In this document: piece after piece, positions 25,756 to 36,305 of the stretch
How the letters are laid out: every line of letters starts with the position of its first letter
Numbering within the stretch: position 1 is the stretch's first letter
Assembly (NCBI RefSeq): GCF_000002235.5
Contig: NW_022145544.1
Span: 784,501 to 848,500, forward strand
DNA length: 64,000 nucleotides
From: Strongylocentrotus purpuratus
Lineage: Eukaryota > Echinodermata > Echinoidea > Camarodonta > Strongylocentrotidae
Direction of reading: 5' to 3'
Translations under genes and position numbers: made by a program
The notes under the pieces: generated by a model
The model's input: the letters and a program-made list of their open reading frames with translations, nothing else
Told to the model about the DNA's origin: nothing
The model's database searches: none

Positions 25756-26348
25756 AATCCAGTGAAAGATTCTTTTTTTTCGGGGACTCGAATATATTTT
25801 GGGGGCTACTTTTTTTTATCTTTCGGGGGCTCATTTTTCTTGGGCTAATTTTTCATTAATTCATTTAAAGATGCAGTTTGTTTAGTTTAGTAGCGTAGTG
25901 TTACGTAAAAAAGGCGTACTTTCTGCGTCAAGTTTCTACGCCGAAAGTACGCGAATTTTGTTAAACATATTAAATTGTTTGCGTCCATCTTGCGTACTTT
26001 TGTTGCGTCCCTCAGGGTATAGTAACGTAGGCCAGCGTACTCTCAGCTCAGCGTAGTTGGTACGCAACTCTACTATGGACCCCACGCCAATTAGTGATCG
26101 ACCTGCCAGTGTCACAAATAAGGCATTAAAAATATGCTCATCTGACCGTAATTAAATGCCTAAAACCCCTGAGCTTTCGGGGGTTCAGCCCTTTGTACCC
26201 GTGGACACCACGCCTGCACTCAAATCGCTTTGAGTTACCTGACCCCCCCCCCCCCCATACTTTAAAAATTGATTTGATGCAAGAACTGTATCATACTAAA
26301 AGTATTATCATGTTTTTAAACGACCATGACGACCGTCTGATTTTCTTG

Positions 26349-26496
26349 TGAAAACTTTACTTTGAAAAATGATTATCGAAATTCAGTATACAACTATACA
26401 TGGCCAGAATAATCACAATCCAAGCCCAGGTTTCATACATCTATTTACGAAACTATATTGAAATCTGAGCAATAATAGCAATTTCAAAGTGTTGTT
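26349..26496 (-). repeat. Internal repeat of the Helitron-like element, inverted copy
   Basis: The reverse complement aligns along its length with the 25568 block: ATTTCAATATAGTTTCGT, GGGCTTGGATTGTGATTAT and TTTTTCAAAGTAAAG correspond to segments there. It is more diverged than the two direct copies. Confidence 0.65.
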
Positions 26497-26675
26497 TAGA
26501 CTACTCCTCACACCACGGACAGACCTGGCTACTCCGGTCACCGCTACTCCATGCTCACACACTCAGCTCCGACAGCACCGCCGACAGCAGCGCTCAGCTG
26601 CCGTGGCAATACACTGTGGACTCAAGGCAGTTTGCAACTGAACTGTCACGTGAAGGCGTACTATCACAGATCTAT

Positions 26676-26896
26676 TTGCGCTATTCTTGTTGTGATTTCG
26701 ATGTAGTTTTCATGAAAAGACCAATAAAACAGAAGCTTGGACTATGATTATGTTGGCATAGATCACAGAATTTGTATAATTATTTTCAGAGTAAAGATTT
26801 TACGTGAAAATAGGTCCATGGTTTGCGCCAGTTGTCGCAATCGCCTCGACTCGAATCGACTGTGGTGTGTGCATGTGTGTGACCTGAGAGCGTGTA
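26676..26896 (+). repeat. Internal repeat of the Helitron-like element, direct copy 2
   Basis: It is close to the 25568 block, sharing TTGTTGTGATTTC, TGATTATGTTGGCAT, ATAATTATTTTCA and GTAAAGATTTTACG in order. It extends slightly further into GACTGTG...GAGCGT. Confidence 0.8.
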
Positions 26897-27175
26897 ATAC
26901 ACGTACACTATGGGCGCCTGGCCTACAAAGCATATCCTATAGAAAGACGCATAACACGGGTACGCTCAACCCGTTGAGCGTACATATTGGCTACATCCCA
27001 TCACCTGTGTGAGTCATCTGTTAATGTGTATTTCTCTTACATGCTACAAAGCGAATCCTATAGCAAGAGGCCTTACTCGGGATATGCCGCAGCCTTTACA
27101 ATGAGACTTGCTACACCCGTTGACGCGAGTGGATTCTCGTCCATCGTGTGTCTCTTCGTCTCTCTTTGATAATTA

Positions 27176-27465
27176 GACAGAGGGCGGGTGCACGCCTTGC
27201 CGACTCGCTCTCGCGGGTTCGTCGCCTCCTCGCAATCCGCGACGCCCGCCGTGCTCTCGTCCGCCCGGCCTCCCCGGCCGGCCCGAAACCGCGTTTAACG
27301 GCATGGACGTCGATCGCGGGGTCGACGTGGCACGCGGGTTACGGGAGACAGGCCTCGTGGAATTGTGCCGCCCTCCCCGCGCCACGGCGGAGGCGGGCGG
27401 GGTCGGGGAAAGGCGTTTTTGAGGAACCGTTTTGGCCCGTGTTGGACCCTCCGCGGCGATTTTGC
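27176..27465. other. GC-rich island inside the Helitron 5' region
   Basis: About 290 bp of very GC- and CpG-rich sequence with sharp edges in an AT-rich surrounding. On the minus strand it lies just inside the Helitron 5' end. It resembles ribosomal spacer-type sequence in composition, but I cannot identify it. It could be the element's own 5' domain or a captured fragment. The 110-residue Arg/Ala-rich open frame on the + strand has no recognisable domain. Confidence 0.6.
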
Positions 27466-28929
27466 GTATTAGTAATATAGATGTGCCCCTAGCAGTAGGT
27501 TAGTCATCCATACTAATTCCTTCAGATGTAATACATGGACATCTTTGTTTGGAGAGTAGATTTGGGGAACTTTTATTGTCTGATTTTTAAGTCCTTTCCA
27601 GAAGAATAAGGCTGAATGTATGCATTCTATTTATGGAAAGAAATCACAATTTCATGTACGTATAATATCAGTATCTGGCCAGCATACATGGAATAAACCT
27701 TTAAAAATTATATATATATATATGTATTGAAGAAATGTGACAAAGGAGAATATTGCATGGGGTTGGAATTGATATCATGTCAATACTTATCCATGTACAT
27801 GTATAATAATATCAAAGCATATCTTTGAATGCATCATGAATGTACATGTACTCATTTTCTCACAGTGTGAAATGCGTCAAATTCAGTGCATTAAAACACA
27901 AATCATGCGCCTGTGACATGCATAGATTTGCTCTCTCGGTGCAGTTGCGTGTATATTAATTGCACAGTTCGCACCAGTGCAAGGTTTCATCCCGAACTGG
28001 CATGCAAATATACACACGTCCATTGTGGTAAGTCCCACCGTGCCTGCTCGGAAGTCCCCTTTTGTTACATTTATCCTCCATTCCCGGGGCCAACGGTCAT
28101 TGGTAAAGACGTGAACCCATAGAACAGCATGTCAATGCAAACATGCTCTTTAGCCTCATGTTTCACCGCTGATGGATGACTCACACCAGATTCAAAATTA
28201 AAATCAATATCTCATCCTTCAGTTTGTGGACAGATTGATACATTTTCCTAAGTCTTCTAACCCAAATGCATACTAAACATGCCACATGGATGTGGTGGTG
28301 TATGGTTTCAGAGGAAACTCAATAGACTTGTAGCAATTTGTTGAATGGATGGAGAGCAAAGTAATTTAAACTGAGGTTAAATCCATTATGTACCTTAGGG
28401 AGTTATACTGTCAGCCATTTGTATTTACATGATAAAGATTAATGCATGCTTCATACATGTACATGGACAAACCTATTGAACAGAAGACAGACTAATATAT
28501 CTGCTTCTCAGATAAAGGATAACAGCTTAGGATTTTGTTGTGCAATATTATGATCAAACAAGCCGTATGTCTGAGCTTTTTGTCTGAGTGTGGCAAGGAC
28601 TTTGTGCATGAATGTTTCTTTATAGGAAGGGAGGAATGAATTATATGTTTATAATAAAGATATCCCTCACTTTCGTTGATAATTATCCAAATAGAAGACT
28701 TTCAGTTTCATGTGAAAAAATCTTTTACTTTCTGACATAGGAATGACTAATAAGAAGCATTAGTATTTTCATTACAGAGCTTCTAATGCTAAATGTACAT
28801 GTAGGCGACTTCTACATGTATATTGTGCCTTTGACGGTTTTCAAAATTAATCTCACACATATTGGTTGACATGTATTTTGGCATCTTAGTGGTGACTTGT
28901 TGCATTCACTTTCATATTGGTACCCTAAA

Positions 28930-29270
28930 TTTGCTTTAGGTTTCCTGTCTCCCTTGTCACTCTTCACATCCACAAAGATGAAAAAATAATGATTTTTGTT
29001 TCTATGTTCGAAAGAATTATCTATATGGGACATTTTATTATATGAATTATGAACAAATTGATTAATGACTTGTCTGGTTGTTGAGATGATCCCTTGTTTT
29101 GCTTTAGGTTTTCTGTCTCGCTTGCCAATCTTCACATCCACAAAGATGAATAAATAATGATTTTTGTTTCTGTATTGTAAAGAATTATCTACAGGGACAT
29201 TTTTATTATATAAAGTATAAACACATTGATTAATGACTTGTTTAGTTGTTGAGAAGATCCCTTGTTTTGT
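28930..29270. repeat. 168-bp tandem duplication, two copies
   Basis: TTGCTTTAGG at 28931 recurs at 29099, a 168-bp period. Both copies contain CTTCACATCCACAAAGATGA, AAATAATGATTTTTGTTTCT and GATTAATGACTTGT. The copies differ at roughly one base in ten. The 109-residue minus-strand frame across it is repeat-derived. Confidence 0.85.
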
Positions 29271-31767
29271 TGATAAATGTCACGATTAACACTTCTTTCA
29301 TTTTATCATTTCTTATACAGAAAAAATGTAGAGATGGGCATTCTCATGAAAATGCTGTTAATCCTGTCTTGTAGCTTTGTTAGTTTTTGCATTAATTTCA
29401 CACAAATTTGTTGAGATGTGACTTGTCTTCATACTTGTAGTCATTCCATTGATTTCATTTAAGAAATTTGTCTCCCTTGTCAAGCTTCTTTATCAAACAT
29501 ATGAAAAAAACAAAAGTCAGAAATATCGATATTTGAAGTTGACAGACTTCAGAGATTCAGCGGAAATCAATACAATCAATTTCCCGTCAACTTTATAAAG
29601 AACAAAAAAAAATGCAAAATGATGTCATAGACAAAGTCAAAGGCATTTATTCTCAAACATTTTTGGGAGGATTGTATATTTAACCCAGCCGCACCCGAGC
29701 CATATTCAAGTTCATTTTATTTTGACTACTAAATACATGTATTGCAGCTCATATATGAACAAAATACAAATGACATGCAAGTATTTGCAGAACATCAAAC
29801 AAAAATATAAGAGTGTATACAAAATGTTACGGGTCTGCTTCTTTAGATATTTCTAATTTAAAAAATATTTTCTTCCACAATGAATCTAAACTGAATGTAG
29901 CTGTCTACACATTGGTACTGTAGCAGACCTTATGCTCTCCAGTCTCGATCCAGACTGATTGATTGTAGGAATGAAGTGAAAACAAGGTCCTTCGGGTACC
30001 TAAGACCATCAATCGTCACATTTCAGTTGGAGCAGCATTTAAACTAATAACTACAAATTGGAGTTCTGAAGATCCAATTGAAGTAAGGAGATCTGTGTCA
30101 ACATACCGGCCTACTCGTATCACATTCTGTTACATGCAAAGTGAACAGGAGAGGGATTGTAAGTACAGATGGACCGAGATTCTCTCCTGACCAGTCTTGG
30201 ATAAGAGTTAAGACAGAACTCCTGGAAGGATATACTCATCTCCATAAGGCATGATGACATTAAAGACAAAGAACATATTTCATGAGGATATGAAAGACTG
30301 TGAAAAGATTTTCTTTTTCTAGAAATGTTACTGATACTATTGCTTAATAAGTAGGCCTACATGTTTCATGGTTTTTCCATTTCTTTGGTCGCTTCACATA
30401 CACTTACATTATATACATGTATGTAAGCATCTTAGCCTGTGTCTTTTCTGTATATGTACTGTAGGCCAACTATGACTTACGTGTAGCCACAACATATTTG
30501 TGACTTGTGAGTTTCTCTCTTAATTTCGAGACGCACTTCTTTATCCATTGCCATAACCAACAGCATACTTTAAATGATCAAGCTGGTACATGGACTAGAA
30601 CTGCTTGCTAATGTACGTTTAGAAATATAAACAGGATATGAAACTATACTGTATGAATGAATACTTTCTTTCCATTCAAATAAACTTGGCCCATGCCTTT
30701 GAGAAGAATCATAGAGGCCAATAGACCTACATGTATACTGCTATTTATACCTATTTGTAAGTCGTCATAATTCCATTCGCAGGGAATAATCATCATTAAA
30801 GATGGAAATCCGCCATTCCATTTCCCATGTTTGGTGAAATTACAGCTTCAAAAAATGCATGGTATGGCTGTAAATCTCCTCTGCTTTATGCTGTACATCA
30901 AAGAAGAATGCATCAGCTCCCAAGTGCATTTGTCAGTGCAAAGATAGGTCTGTTCACATCACTCAAAATGCTCATGAAGGATCAAGTCAAATGCTAAAAT
31001 TAGCCTGTGTGAGGGCGTAACAGTGCATTTTGCGGTTCATTAAATCTACGTCTAATTTAAATTCAGGACATGAGCCTAGACGTAGATCCCAAGTCATTTA
31101 ATAAGTATAACTCATGCTCTTGAAAGAATCTATACCATGTACATGTATATCAATTTATCACCAATCAATGTTTTCCAGGTATATAAAAGTCACACTCACT
31201 TATTGTTTGTATAATACTGTTTCAGTTTTAGACATATCTAGGCAAACATTGAATCCCTGTAATTAATTGTTGTTATCACTTTATCTATTATTCAGATGTA
31301 TTTTAGGCATGTCATCTAACCTTGATCCCCCTTTAGTCATTTTGATAAAATCATGGAATTTCATATCTATTATCGTTATTGTTATTGTAATCATTATTGT
31401 TATTTTTGTTTCTATTATTAAATTTAGCAAATTTTAAATTCCATATTTGCAAAATCAAAAAGAGAAGTAGATTCATTATCAATATTTGCAAAATTCATAG
31501 TGAGAACCATTCTGCTATAGATGTAAATCGCACAAGTAAAGGATATGTGTAGTTGTGTACAGTAGATTTGTGCTTAGCTGTGAAACATGGTGTTTACAGT
31601 GAGTATACAGCCAGGCTTGCAGGCCATTGACCTACCCCATTAGCACAGCCTGATTGAATATTCAGCGGTTAAAATTACCATTGTTGGTAAACGAGGGAAT
31701 AGCATTCATATTTCGTAGCCCCAGGTACATTTGCTATGCACAACCGTTTTGGGTTTGAGAGATGGGT

Positions 31768-32176
31768 TTAAAGAGAAGGTTGAGTTCTGGGAAGAGGTGA
31801 AAAATAATTTGTGAGCGTTATCATTCTTATTATGCAAGTGTGGAAGAACATCAGATAAGACATGTTCCCTGAAAAGCATGGCTCTTCAAATGCCTTTATA
31901 TTTTAAATATGTCATATAACTCGTAAAACTCGGGGGGGGGGGGGGGGGGGGGTAGGATTTTTACGCCACGTGTTCGTGTAGTCCCATATACATCTTTCTG
32001 TGTACAGTGTTTGTAACTTTACCAAGACTTATCCAAATTTCTTATCATTTTGATGTTTCCAGAACCTTGCGATACACACAAATTCTTATATGCTAGATGA
32101 TCAACCTTTTCTGGTCGATTTCACACCGTTTCTTTCACAATGCAATCGCATGACCAAAACTCAACTTCATCTTTAA
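31768..32176 (-). mobile_element. Dispersed inverted-repeat element, family A copy 2 (with G21 run)
   Basis: The reverse complement matches the 8503 and 47137 copies along their full length. GAGATGGGT flanks both sides (before TTAAAG and after CTTTAA), a candidate 9-bp target-site duplication. A G21 run (31932-31952) stands where copy 1 has only six C on the other strand, so a short seed tract has expanded inside this copy. Confidence 0.8.
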
Positions 32177-32873
32177 GAGATGGGTTTGAGAGATGGGTAC
32201 CGGTATACAGAGTTTTATGTTGTGTGCATTGTGTCTGATAGGAAGTCATTTATATCTGACATTAACAATGAATGGGCTTTGAAAGAGAATTAGGATGAAG
32301 ATTGACCAAAATGGAAGTGGAAGATGAAGTGGAAGATTATGAGCATTATACCACTACCTAATTACCAAACCATTCTCTTTTTTTTTAATACAAAAAACCT
32401 ATATAATGGCTAAAATAAATATATATTCTGTTTTAAAAGCAAAAAATGTAATTACAAAAATATAATGGTAATTTTGTACTTCTGTGAGATCTTTTTATCG
32501 CTGTGGTTGTGATAATGTTCCATGAGGCATAATGATATTTCCATTATATACAATAATAGCTGTAATCCAACCTTTATATTGTGATGTATCAATTTTGTCA
32601 CCGGAAGTACATTATCTTAAACTGAATTTGAATTTTTACCTATCTAAATGGGATTTATTCACATTCTAATAAGTTTACTGTATATCTGTATTTCTAACCA
32701 TCCATATTTTCATATACCGTAATTAATGGTGTATTTTTTTTTTTTTTTTCTTTTTTAAAGTTTTGATTTATTCCCCTCCACCTGGCGCTATGTCTGGCAA
32801 TGTTTCCCAGTTCAGTAATCGGTGTGTTGACTCACCACCTAGAAAATAGAACAACACTCAAATTTGTCTGTCA

Positions 32874-32998
32874 TCTTGGTTTGAAAGTAATCTTTCTAAT
32901 AGATTTCAATATGTAGTTTATAATAATAATTTCTCCAATTTTTCTTCTATTACACGGCGTACCACAAGGTTGTATCCTAGGTCCTCTACTGTTTTTAA
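32874..32998 (+). pseudogene. Broken non-LTR retrotransposon reverse-transcriptase fragment
   Basis: Translated from 32874, the frame reads SWFESNLSNRFQYV..., then shifts by one near 32955 into HGVPQGCILGPLLF. This is the well-known order around the GVPQG-x-LGPLLF motif of LINE-type reverse transcriptases (the preceding LSNR-x-Q-x-V stretch is also typical). Only about 40 residues survive, with a frameshift. No catalytic YxDD segment or endonuclease is seen nearby. It is a dead fragment, clade undetermined. Confidence 0.75.
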
Positions 32999-33371
32999 AA
33001 AGTCGGCCCCCAAAAAAGTTTTTTTTTTTAGGGCGAAAAAGAGGGCGGATTATACAATGTTAATTACGGGTATATATATTTAACTATACCAATTTCTAAC
33101 AAAAATGAGGACAAGACAACTCTTTCTTACTTCACTCTATTATTCTATGTACGCTTGCTCTCTCCATTATCTCTCGCCTTGCCCATATCTCCTGCATACC
33201 TGTACCATTTCCCTATTCTGATGTTGATTTGCCAGGTAATGCAAGAACGAGTTATACCCGCAGATTGCACTCGTCCATTTTCTTTTCCATCAATTGATAT
33301 CACATAGACAGGTGTACTCTTCATTTCTCCCAAGATTCAATCCATGTATGTCCATTTGTTATCTTCTGCAG

Positions 33372-33485
33372 GAAAGGCAAGACAAATTGTACCTAAGGAG
33401 GAGGAACGTCCACCCACCCCGCCCCCAAAGCCCAAGGATCTCCCGCAAAGGTCATCGTCTACTTCAAGTGCGAGTGACATTAAAG
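33372..33485 (+). CDS. TANC exon 2: proline-rich linker
   Basis: Encodes residues 53-91. The acceptor is TTCTGCAG| and the donor AAAG|GTATGG. The exon is 114 nt, phase 1-1. The first two bases (GA) complete the Gly codon left by the RING exon. The segment has a charged patch (KEEE), then PPTPPPKPKDLP, a likely SH3-type ligand, then a Ser-rich run. I do not recognise it as a domain. Its inclusion rests on splice signals, phase and an open frame with low-complexity composition like the neighbouring exons. It is the first exon after the 25.6 kb intron. Confidence 0.65.
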
Positions 33486-34385
33486 GTATGGACAGAACCC
33501 CTCAGAGACCACAGTATGCTTCGTCTGTTGAGGGTTAGAAGGACGTTGACTCCATGTCAGAGTGTAGTAGTAAGGGCCTTCTTGCACTCAATAGATCACA
33601 TGGTGTATTTAATTACCAGGGGGAACATGGACTGCATCATTAGATAGAGCTAGAGAAAAGAGATCTACAGAGAGTACAGTTTATGAATAATGTAGAACGT
33701 TACAAAGGCATCATATTTCATATTAAAGACTGTATAAAGATTTAATTAAGAACACCAGTCCTCAATGAAATAAGCGCTACACGTACTAGCACCTTGAAAA
33801 CAAATGTTATATATGGGAGAAGGGAGGCCATTTTGCACAAGTCATGCAAGATTTTAGTATTTTGCCCCGAAATTTGGGCTCATACGTATGATAAGCAAAA
33901 TGATAAACAACATGATAAGGGAATAAGCCCCCCCCCCCCCAATAAAGAGGTTGCAAACAAATCCACCCTCAAAGGATATTAGTGCCGTGTCGGGATGCGA
34001 ACCCTCAACCTTCGCATCTACAGTCAATGGCACTTATTGTTTGCTACATTGCCAAAAGAAAACTGAATTCTTTCCAAATCAGATTAGCTTCAATATTTGC
34101 ATTGTTTTCATTACCGGTAATCTAAAACTAAATATTATAACATCAGCTTTATTCAACTTTTAAAAAGACCCTCATTATTGTGCTGATTTTCCCTCTTGGA
34201 TTTCTGTGGTCAAATATGTTGTGAATCAAGTGTAATTTCGGCCATGAATGATCAGTACCAAATTATATATCATATTCATTTAGGTGTGAGTGGGAGTTCT
34301 GAGGATTTATTTCCAACCCTCTGCCCTTCATCCATGACCAAACACTACCAAATTATGCATTATTTGTTGATTATTATCCTTTCAG
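33486..34385 (+). other. Intron between exons 2 and 3
   Basis: Contains a C13 run (33928-33940), a SINE fragment (33966-34020) and a second acceptor-like copy at 34283 discussed in the findings. No other feature is supported. Confidence 0.6.
33966..34020 (-). mobile_element. tRNA-derived SINE fragment
   Basis: The reverse complement reads GGGTTCGCATCCCGACACGG then CACTAATATCC, matching the B-box end of the fuller SINE at 45622-45939 (GGTTCAAGTCCCATCGCGGC, CACTAATGTCC). Only the B-box portion remains. Confidence 0.55.
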
Positions 34386-34502
34386 GTGTGAATGGGGGCT
34401 CTGTTGAGGAGTTTCCTGATATCAAGCCCCCTCCTGCCTTTCCTCCAGCCCCAGCTGCGGGTTTGAAAGGGGTCGAGACATCGAGTGTAGCCTCAATGCC
34501 AG
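34386..34502 (+). CDS. TANC exon 3: proline-rich linker
   Basis: Encodes residues 91-130. Acceptor TCCTTTCAG| at 34385, donor CCAG|GTACGT; 117 nt, phase 1-1. The joining codon is Gly. The peptide has an acidic start (EEFPDIK), then PPPAFPPAPAAG and a short Ser/Thr patch. No known fold. A near copy of its first ~24 bases with its own acceptor lies 102 bp upstream in the same frame, so an alternative longer form of this exon is possible. The splice signals are good and the frame is open, but there is no family match that would prove it. Confidence 0.65.
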
Positions 34503-35474
34503 GTACGTCATTCACACAAGAAGCGATACTTGAACCAGAAAGAGACCTGTTAAAATTGAAGTTAGGCTATCAGTTTCTCCGTCTTATATCATTCTTTTCC
34601 GAAAATTGATTTATTCTCCCCTTTCATTTTGTTTTAAGAAAGTACTGTCTTTCTCGGTTTTGAGCTTCAAAAACGATGGTGAAATGTTTGAAAAAGTGAG
34701 GAAGTGTCCATCTTAAACAGCTTGCCTTTCTGAAATTAAAAAGTTCAATTGGAGCATCTTCATTGCATCTTAATAGCAGCAATGTCAGACTTCTCTTACA
34801 ATGGGTAAGATGATAGTGGGACTAGTATATTGTTGGACTAACTATTATATCACTTTAATGTCTTTAACGATGGTTTCTCTGCGATATTCTGTTAGTTTCA
34901 TTTTCATATTCCTTGTTCGAAAAATTGCATTTATTGCCCATTCATTCCATGATCAACAACAGAGAATAGGTAGAAACAATTCTCCAAACATTTTCTTTCT
35001 CTTGAAATTTCTTTTCCATTGGCTTTCAACGCACCGTCGGCATTGCATAATGTATTTAGTCAGACCCAGTTCCTGAAAAAAACCTTCTGAGAGGAAACCA
35101 TACATCAATAGAGAGGATGATGATGGTTGATTCGCCATCGGGATATCATTTTAATCCTGGAGCGGAGCAAAATGTCAAGAGTGATTAGGGTCAGCTGAAT
35201 ATTAGCTTCGAAATGAGCAGGCATGGCATGATATGATCATCGTACCCTGTAGTGGTTTAGTCATGAAAACCACTTCACAGTTGATGTAGTAGGTCATTAA
35301 TGCCTTAGAAAACAGTTTCTGTCTGTGAAATTGTACTCATCCATTGATTTATTTCATTAGTAGATCAATGTTTGAGTGCTTGATCTTCACATAAACAGCA
35401 TGAAGGCAGTAGCACTAGTAGGCATAAACCCATTTCCTTAAACGACGAGTCAATGCCCTTTTGGCTCCCTGCAG

Positions 35475-35513
35475 ATGACTTTGCTCAAGAAATGATTAAC
35501 AGTCTTCAAATGA
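35475..35513 (+). CDS. Candidate 39-nt microexon of TANC (tentative)
   Basis: CTCCCTGCAG| precedes an open 39-nt stretch (DDFAQEMINSLQM) followed by A|GTGTAC. It is phase 1-1 and so could be inserted between exons 3 and 4 without changing frame. The donor is weak (GTGTAC) and there is no family support. It is equally likely to be chance. Confidence 0.2.
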
Positions 35514-36192
35514 GTGTACATATTCGTAATCATATTTTATTTTATATGGTCATGCATATAGAACAAAGAGCCTCGATCACTCAAAGATCACTCTACAGGA
35601 GGACTTGCTTGTGATGCGTGGAAATATAACCCAGTCCCTGAAACAAGAGAACAAATCAATATGGCCTGCCTGTGGCCGGTCCGTTCGTGGAGATAATTAC
35701 CCGATGCTTTCAAAATTATTGACTTACCAATTTGTGAGGGTCTGTCCAAATAACTTCCCCTTGATAATTTCTCTCTTGTGGTATAGATACACTTTATAGA
35801 TGTATGTTTTCTCTATTTTTTGTTCTGTCTGCCATATTATTTGTCTTGAGAAGCGAGGAAGTGGCTCATTATTCTAAAGAGTTTTTTTTTAATGTTCTAC
35901 TCCTGTTTCAATTTTCCAGTGGAATACTGCTTTTGTGAGAGAGAGAAGTTGCTTCTAGGAAACTTGTGTTGAACCCCCCCCCCCCCCCCCACACGCACAC
36001 ACTTATCTTTAATATGTACAGGTAAAGCAACCTTTAGTTTACTAGGCACAGAGTAAGAAAGTGTTGACTGTGATTTATGAAGTGTAGTACAAAATGTGAG
36101 TCGTGAAAATGTGAGTTGTTCTACGTTTTAGAGAGTAAAGGTTTATAAGACAGGCTTTTCTTGAAGTAACATGAGCCAAGGTTAATACCACT

Positions 36193-36305
36193 TGCCCCCT
36201 TTTCGGTGATTCTACAAAAGTAAGCATGAACGCAACCGTGTTTTAAACTAAACGCGTAACAGATGCCTGATTCTGGCCAGAAAAAGTGAAGCATGAACAC
36301 GCCCA
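36193..36305. mobile_element. Truncated copy of the 38.6 kb MITE
   Basis: TTTCGGTGATTCTACAAAAG, GACGCAACCGTGTTTTAAAC-like and ACTAAACGCGTAAC segments match the right half of the element at 38612-38974 in the same order. The left half is absent. Confidence 0.7.

Larger units (their letters stand above)
25371..27481 (-). mobile_element. Helitron-like non-autonomous element, 2.1 kb
   Basis: Read on the minus strand, the element starts TCTATATTACTAATACGCAA (27481 downward) and ends CTAG (25374-25371). A perfect 8-bp-stem hairpin, CCCGTGGATTTTCCACGGG (25398-25380), lies 5 bases before CTAG. The flanking bases are A before TC and T after CTAG, as expected for insertion between A and T without target duplication. 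TC start, 3' hairpin and CTRR end are the hallmarks of Helitrons. There is no Rep/helicase frame, so it is non-autonomous. Internally it carries repeated segments and a GC-rich island (separate entries). Exact ends rest on motif recognition alone. Confidence 0.7.
7735..33371 (+). other. Large first coding intron (25.6 kb), no supported exon inside
   Basis: This stretch lies between the RING exon and the next phase-compatible exon. I found no convincing coding exon on either strand. It contains MITE-like elements (8070-8394, 8503-8897, 12519-13048, 31768-32176), CAAGCTTG palindrome arrays (13512-14158, 16330-16790), tandem duplications (11965-12160, 28930-29270), a Helitron-like element (25371-27481), a reverse-transcriptase fragment (32874-32998) and many simple repeats. 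The unlisted parts are unremarkable AT-rich sequence with scattered ACATGTAC palindromes. Short cassette exons or a second promoter could be hidden here. Confidence 0.6.

Noticed and set aside
27148..27480. 110-residue Arg/Ala-rich frame
   Set aside because: Arises from the high-GC island within the Helitron-like element, where stops are rare. No domain is visible.
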